DNA from: Lytechinus pictus
Lineage: Eukaryota; Echinodermata; Echinoidea; Temnopleuroida; Toxopneustidae
Assembly (NCBI RefSeq): GCF_037042905.1
Contig: NC_087259.1
Coordinates: 17,091,501-17,155,500 of the forward strand
Length of the DNA: 64,000 bases
Reading direction: 5' to 3'
A program made the translations under genes and the position numbers. Under the pieces are notes generated by a model. It was given only the letters and a program-made list of their open reading frames with translations. It was not told where the DNA came from and did no database searches. Position 1 is the stretch's first letter. Each line of letters opens with the position of its first letter. Positions 58,445 to 64,000 of the stretch are shown piece after piece.

Positions 58445-58906
58445 AATTTAGTTTTAAATTTTTGAACAAGATTTTACCCTCAAGAGACAATTTATTTAAG
58501 TGGCATGTAGTAGAAAACAACACATGTAACATTTGTGGAGAAGTTGATACCACTTTTCATTTCATACTGTATTGTAAATATGTTCGATTTTTTTGGAAAA
58601 TTATAGAAAGGTTGGTGTTTTATATTTTCAAGATTACTATTTCTATACATGAAAAAAACATTAATCATAGGTTATGATCTGCAAAGTTCCAGCAATGTTA
58701 TGTGTAATTTATTTTGTGTTATTGCTCAATTTGTTATTTATCGAAATTACATAAAAAGCATATTCGAAGGAAAAAGATATGATGCGAATTCTTTATGGAT
58801 TGAATTCAAGCTTACTATATATTTAGAAAGTTTATGTAAACAAAAAAGCAAGTTCGGAATATTGAAAAAATGTGATATTAAAAAAAACATTGCATTATTG
58901 AAGTGA
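58445..58906 (+). pseudogene. L1/Tx1-type ORF2 C-terminus, second part
   Basis: It resumes the interrupted ORF2 with LNKILPSRDNLFKWHVVENN and the zinc-type CNICGEVDTTFHFILYC, then FFWKIIERL. After a shift near 58660 comes the C-terminal helix region to the stop at 58906. Together with 53717-55640 it gives the usual domain order of the group. Confidence 0.85.
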
Positions 58907-58993
58907 ATTGATTTTTTTTCAAATTGTTTGAATATATAATATGTACATGTTATTGTGAACAAATACCTCGATTAAGAGGATGAAAGAAAAAAA

Positions 58994-59080
58994 AAGATAA
59001 TTCTTCTCACTAGAAACCCAACAGGAAGGTATCTACTGTAACATGTTTTTTTTATCGCTTATTGTCTCGCCTGCATTATG
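58994..59080 (+). repeat. Direct repeat across the exon 4 donor, right copy
   Basis: The match to 53388-53475 begins directly after the retrotransposon A-tail. It carries 35 bases of exon 4 coding sequence and a second AG|GTATCT at 59028/59029, but no acceptor upstream, so it is not itself an exon. Confidence 0.93.
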
Positions 59081-59631
59081 GTAGTCTGCAGGCACAGACC
59101 CTGATTGGAACTTTGATCAATAAGTGTGCCTCCACGCAAAGACTAGCACATACAAAACTTGCTGTTCCAATACAGGGTCTGCATAATCTTCCAAAAATCA
59201 TTTCTCACGCTCCAAATCTGGCCCCACCTCCTTCTTTCAGAGTCACTTTCCATTGGCTAGTAAACATTGTCAATCAGCCTCCCAGGGGAACTGCTACCAG
59301 TGGCCAGTGAGAAGATAATTGATAACTCAGATAAGATTTAGCCAGTAGTTAATCCAACATAAACAATGTCCCATGCCCAGAAAACCCTCCAGGGATCTTG
59401 TGGTCTACATCCGAATGCAGAAATGAAATGGTCATTATAGGGCCTACTGTATAATGCCATAGGAAATTGTCACATATCCCTGCTAGAACAAATCTTCCAG
59501 TCCTAAGCAGGGAAGTACACGTAAGTTTCTTTATATCTTACTGTTGGGTCATTTTTTCACTTTATATAGGTTGGAACTTCCTTCATGTATTTTATTAGCC
59601 ATATAATAGATTATGAATATAACTAAGGATC
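59081..59631. other. Intron-like spacer with a small inverted repeat
   Basis: CAGACCCTGATTGGAAC (about 59096-59111) pairs with GTTCCAATACAGGGTCTG at 59164-59181, probably a short MITE. No coding exon is visible. Confidence 0.5.
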
Positions 59632-60184
59632 AAGGACAAGTTCACCCAACAAAGAAGTTGATTTGAATAAAAAAAGGAATATCCAACATTTTATAACACT
59701 GAAAATGTCCTCAAAATCGAATGTTAAATAAGAAAGTTTAATCACATTTTAAAGTTTCGGTTAATTTCACATACAGTTTTCCACATCCTGGTCCGGTTTG
59801 CAAATGAGGAGACTATCCACTTTTTTGCATTTGATTATGTGAAATATTCTAATTTTCTCCTCATGTCAAATGAAACAACGACCAATTCCTCCCTGAACTG
59901 AACATGTTGAATCAGCTTTTTTATTACTATGGTTCAGTTAACTTGGTCCTTATTGCACAATTTAAACAATAACAAACAATTGAAATAGTGAGTTAGGGTT
60001 ATAAACTGTCTCGTTTGCATCCCAGGTGTGCATGTCACATCACTGTTTTGTGAAAAATAAGCGAAACTTTAAAATATCATACATTTCTTATTTTACGTCC
60101 GATTTTGATGAAATTTTCAGCCTAGCTAGTTTGATTTTCCTCTATTTATTCAAATAAAAAATTATAGGGTGGACTTGACCTTTA
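59632..60184. mobile_element. Palindromic MITE, AAAGGACAAGTCCACCCC family, copy 2
   Basis: It runs from AAGGACAAGTTCACCC to GGGTGGACTTGACCTTT, with the same inner blocks as copy 1 (CACTGAAAATGTCCTCAAAA, CCGATTTTGATGAAATTTTC). It is more diverged than the first. Confidence 0.82.
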
Positions 60185-60439
60185 AGATTTCATATAATTT
60201 GCACGAAGTCCATTTCTCTTTGGCTCTCATTTTTCTTCCATATTCTCCACATTTATTTGATTCTATCTCATTACTCCTTAATCACTTTTCTTTTTTCTAA
60301 TTAAATATTATTACATCTTTAATTCCAATCTGTCATTATAGCCAGGGCTGTTGGCAACAGAAAACTGTGTGCAGGTTATAAATAGTAAAATTAAATTCAA
60401 ATACTTAAAAAAAACAGTGAAGACTTTATATTCACAACT

Positions 60440-61965
60440 TACAATGGCATGTAAAATGAGAAAGACAATGATGTCCCTCATTTTATACTTTTTCTTTCTT
60501 CTTCTTTCATTAAAAAATAGTTTTAACGATATTTCAATGTTTACAGATTTGACATAAAAGAACAACTTGACTGAACATATCAAATGTTAGTACCATGGTA
60601 ATACCACATGTTTAGAAGAGAAAATTTTGCTTCACGTGACGATGAGAAATTTGAAACATCAATATTCAATATATAAAAATACAAAAAAAAAATAGTGAGT
60701 GATGTCGTCAGTCCCCTCATTTGCATACCGACCAGCAGTGGCGTACTGTGGGTCACGGCATTGGGGGGGGGGGGGCACCAGCAAAAATTCTGAGCCACTT
60801 AGTGAGCGCGCTTCGTATGTATCTAACTTATCAAATAATGCGAGTGCGAAGCTCGAGCTGAAAATGTTGGATATTCAGACCTAAAAAGGGACTCAAATTT
60901 GTGTAATCATTATACGTACCTGTCTCACTAAACAATGCGAGCGCGAAGCGCGAGCTGAAATTTTTGTATATATTGACCTCAAACAGGGAGATTTTAAGGA
61001 CTATATTTTAGGAATCCATTAAGAGTATACATATGTCACCATAGTCATCTAATGCGAATGCCAAGCTCTTGCTGATTTTGTTAGTATTGCATCTAAACGC
61101 ATTAAGCACTTGTCATGCTTGTAGTAATTGTAATCATCATTATACGCATCTCACTAATCAAATATTGCGAGCGCGAAGCGCGAACTGAAAACTTTGGATA
61201 TTCAGACCTATAAATGGACATTATAATCAAATTTGTGTAATCATTATACGAAGAGCGAGCTGAAATTTTTTTACATTCAGATCAGAAAAAGGGACATTTT
61301 AAGCACTGATTCTATAGGAACTCATGGAGGGCAGTTATACCTCACCAATCCACTAATTGCGAACGTAAGCACGGACAGGAAATGTTTTATATTAAGACCT
61401 TAAAATTGGGCAATCGCTTTAAGTAGTCATGAAAAAGAAGCATACTATTGTGCATAAAACAATATCTCGAAGTGCGAAAAAATATATTTGGTGTATATTG
61501 ACTTGAAAACGGGAGGTTTTAGTACAACAGGATTAGATATCTTCTTAAACAGACAATGCGAGCACCAGGAACAATGAAGACATAGGCCCTGAGTTAATGT
61601 TTCATAAAGTTATGAAAAAGATATTTCTTATGTAATATAACATAACATAATTGTAATTTAACAAAACATCATAATGAACAATAATTTCTTCTTTCCCAGT
61701 ACGTTTCTCTTCCTTTCTCCTTTTCCCCGTTTTTTTTTTTTTTTTTTTTTTTTTTTTTGGGGGGGGGTCAGCCGATTGGGGGGCACGTGCCCCCCTCCCG
61801 TAGTTACGCCACTGCCGACCAGGATGTTCACATAATTGTTGTGAAATACATCACAACTCCCTGGTGAAATGAAGCAAACATGTAAATTGTTATCACTTTC
61901 TATTTTTCTGCGTTATGCTTGTGGGATTTTCTCTTTTTACTCAAATCAACTTTGCTTATAATAAA
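60440..61965. mobile_element. Palindromic MITE family copy 3, split by a hAT-like element
   Basis: Central family blocks are present on the left (GACTGAACATATCAAATGTT, AATAGTGAGTGATGTCGTCA, CCTCATTTGCATACCGACCAG). They continue after 61815 (GACCAGGATGTTCACATAAT, ATTCAAATCAACTTT in variant form). The outer ends are decayed, so limits are approximate. Confidence 0.65.
60728..61822. mobile_element. hAT-like element with 8-bp duplication CCGACCAG
   Basis: The element proper is 60736-61814. It begins CAGTGGCGTACTG and ends CGTAGTTACGCCACTG, inverted repeats, with CCGACCAG at 60728-60735 and 61815-61822. Long G and T runs sit near the ends. The interior holds GCGAGCGCGAAGCGCGAGC-type motifs about every 110-130 bases, as in the elements at 5243 and 12567 but with different ends. 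It is non-coding. Confidence 0.9.
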
Positions 61966-61984
61966 AAATTGCACATGCACATCG

Positions 61985-62540
61985 ATTAGGATGAAAATAA
62001 GGTACCAGTAATAAAGAAAATAAAAAATAAAGTTATAATGTAGGCAGTGGAAGCATGGGCGGGGCATAAGGATGAGTCTACACTAAATTTCTAGTGGGGA
62101 CATCCCTCCCAAACAAAAAGGAAACCTAAATGAATAAGAAAAAATGGGGGAAAGTCACGGGTGAAAAAAAAGGGAAAGGAGCGCCTGGTGAAGAAAGGAT
62201 GTAAAAGACGGTTAACATTATAACTCTACCCGCCTTGCCGGGGGGGGGGGGCAGTCAAATGTACTGTTGTACACATGACCAAATTATTTCCGACCCCCCT
62301 ATATACGAGTTTTCCTCTGTGTTGAAAATAACCCGCTAAACAAGTTTTTCGCGGGCTTCATTTTGCACATTTTGGCCCCTAAACGAGTTGTCGCCAGAAT
62401 ATGACACCTAAACAAGTTTTGTCTCAGGCCCAAACACTTTTTAGAAAGGAGGAGGAAAAGCCCCGAGGAAAAAACATACCCTAAACGTGAAGATGATATA
62501 AGGAGGGGAATAATTGGAAACAGAGAAACTGTCAGGTCAT
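61985..62540. other. Non-coding stretch with an 11-base G run
   Basis: It includes a G run near 62239 and three loose repeats around CTAAACAAGTTT/CCTAAACGAGTTG (about 62332-62415). No gene is visible. Confidence 0.4.
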
Positions 62541-62541
62541 T

Positions 62542-63132
62542 AAAGGTCAAGTCCACCCCAGAAAAATGTTGATTTGAATAAATAGAGAAAATCAAACTAG
62601 CAAAACGCTGAAAATTTCATCAAAATCGTATGAAAAATAAGAAAGTTAGGACACTTCAAAGTTTTGCTCATTTTCCACAAAACAGTGATATGCACAACTC
62701 GAATGAGAAAGTTGATGATGTCCCTCACTCACTATTTCTTTTGTTTTTTATTGTTTGAATTATGCAATATTTCATTTTTTATAGATTTGAAAATGAGGAC
62801 CAACTTGACTGAATCATATTGTATTAAACAATGCTCATTCCACATGTTCAGGGGAAAATTAATCGTTGTTTCACTTGACAAGGAGAAAAATAGAATATTC
62901 CCTATTTCATATAATAAAATACAAAAGAAATAGTGAGTGGATGACGTCATCAGTCTCCTCATTTGCATACCCACCAGGATGTGCATATAACTATTTTGTG
63001 AAATTAAGCAAAACTTTAAAATGTCATAACTTTCTTATTTTACATCCGATTTTGATGAAATTTTCAGTGTTATGTTTGTTGGATTTCTCTCTTTTTATTC
63101 AAATCAACTTTTCGTTGGGGTGGACTTGTTCT
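62542..63132. mobile_element. Palindromic MITE family copy 4
   Basis: It runs from AAAGGTCAAGTCCACCCC to GGGGTGGACTTGTTCT and pairs along its length as in copy 1. It is followed after two or three bases by copy 5. Confidence 0.85.
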
Positions 63133-63134
63133 AT

Positions 63135-63582
63135 AAAGGACAAGTCCGCCCCAACAATAACTTGATTTGAATAAAAAGAGAAAAATCTAACAAGCATAAT
63201 GCTGAAAATTTCATCAAAATCGGATGTAAAATATGACATTTTAAAGTTTCACTTCATTTCACAAAACAGTTATATGCACATCTCGGTTGGGGTATGAAAT
63301 ATTCTAATTTTCTCCTCCTTGTCAAGTGAAACAAAGTTTTATTTCTCCCTGAACATGTGGAATTACCATTATTTTAACAGTTTATGGTTAAGTTAAGTTG
63401 GTCCTTATTGTCAAATCTGTAAAAATTGAAATATTGTATTATTCAAACAATAAAAAACTAAATAATGAGTGATGGACATCACAGACTCTACATCCAATTT
63501 CGATTAAATTTGCAGCGTTATGTTTGTTTGATTTTTCTCTATTAATTCAAATCAACAATTTTCTGGGGTGGACTTGACCTTT
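63135..63582. mobile_element. Palindromic MITE family copy 5
   Basis: It runs from AAAGGACAAGTCCGCCCCAA to GGGGTGGACTTGACCTTT. It is shorter than copies 1 and 4 because of internal loss near the second GCATA block. Confidence 0.85.
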
Positions 63583-64000
63583 AATGTTTTCATTTTTTTT
63601 TCTTTCGATCAGTATTTCAATTGATATATAGATTTTAGTAGTTTTGTATTTTGCAGGGTTTGTTCGGCTTTTTGCTGTCTCATTTTTAGTGTAATTTCTA
63701 TAAAATGTTATTTCTTTCTTTTACCATTTTAAGTAATTGAGTTGGTGTTTAAGGTAAGAATGTTATGACATTAATTTTTCACAAAACATTGAGTTTAATG
63801 TTTATGCATTTGTACATGAAGGCCTACCTCCTGATCATCATGCAAATGAGAGAATTACCCATGTCACACACCATTTTCATTTGCATTATCTTATGATGTG
63901 AAATATTTCAATTCCTTCTGTTTGTAATCATATATTATGAAAAATTATTAATATGACTGAGCAAATTTGTACATGTGGAACCACAAAAGGCATATTGTAG
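63583..64000. other. Non-coding AT-rich end of window
   Basis: CATGCAAATGAGAGAATT and TTTGCATTATCTTATGATG resemble the centre of the palindromic MITE family, so a diverged copy may run off the window. No exon is visible. Confidence 0.4.

Larger units (their letters stand above)
53476..58993 (+). mobile_element. L1/Tx1-type retrotransposon insertion in intron 4
   Basis: It lies between the two ~87-bp direct repeats, ends in GAAAGAAAAAAAAAG and contains one broken ORF2 in the gene's orientation. The first ~240 bases (53476-53716) are not reverse transcriptase and may be intron-derived or an element leader. The insert is later split by a 2.8-kb foldback element. Long target duplication plus an A-rich tail points to target-primed reverse transcription. 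Confidence 0.8.

Overview
Eukaryotic, AT-rich, intron-bearing genomic DNA that is almost entirely mobile-element sequence. The only host gene I can support is a carbohydrate sulfotransferase with four forward-strand exons between 49799 and 53422. The repeat types (palindromic MITEs, GATA satellite, BEL/Pao, L1/Tx1, CR1/L2-like and Tc1-like elements, and a tRNA-type SINE) fit a marine invertebrate deuterostome. A sea urchin or other echinoderm is my best guess; it rests on recalled resemblance of repeats, not on a diagnostic gene.

Layout. 1-3270: a palindromic MITE (1532-2116) truncates the 3' end of a reverse-strand reverse transcriptase fragment. 3295-11230: a giant inverted repeat built of ~165-bp units, with a hAT-like element (5243-7518) inserted in its left arm and a SINE carrying a TTAA-flanked MITE near its centre. 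11279-31441: a BEL/Pao LTR retrotransposon with two near-identical LTRs. Its gag is split by a second hAT-like element (12567-15582), which itself carries a third small element (14266-14552). Its 3' region is split by about 8 kb of GATA satellite, a TA-flanked element and an old non-LTR fragment. Its 3' LTR carries a 512-bp insert flanked by a 21-bp duplication.

31442-37735: CAACGTTG-type repeats, a perfect 541-bp palindrome, an L1/Tx1-type reverse transcriptase with one in-frame stop, and an AT-rich palindromic satellite. 38306-45445: a palindromic MITE, CR1/L2-like reverse transcriptase and endonuclease segments on the reverse strand separated by a 1.4-kb minisatellite, and a broken Tc1-type transposase. 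45473-48734: another long inverted-repeat element.

49307-59080: the sulfotransferase gene. Intron 2 is 90 percent one MITE. Exon 4 and its splice donor lie at the edge of an L1/Tx1-type insertion flanked by ~87-bp direct repeats, and that insertion is itself split by a 2.8-kb foldback element. 59632-63582: four copies of one palindromic MITE family, one interrupted by a hAT-like element with a perfect 8-bp target duplication.

The window is best read as a record of nested insertions. Several events can be ordered because target-site duplications are still visible on both sides. No operon, CRISPR array, rRNA or intact tRNA gene was seen.
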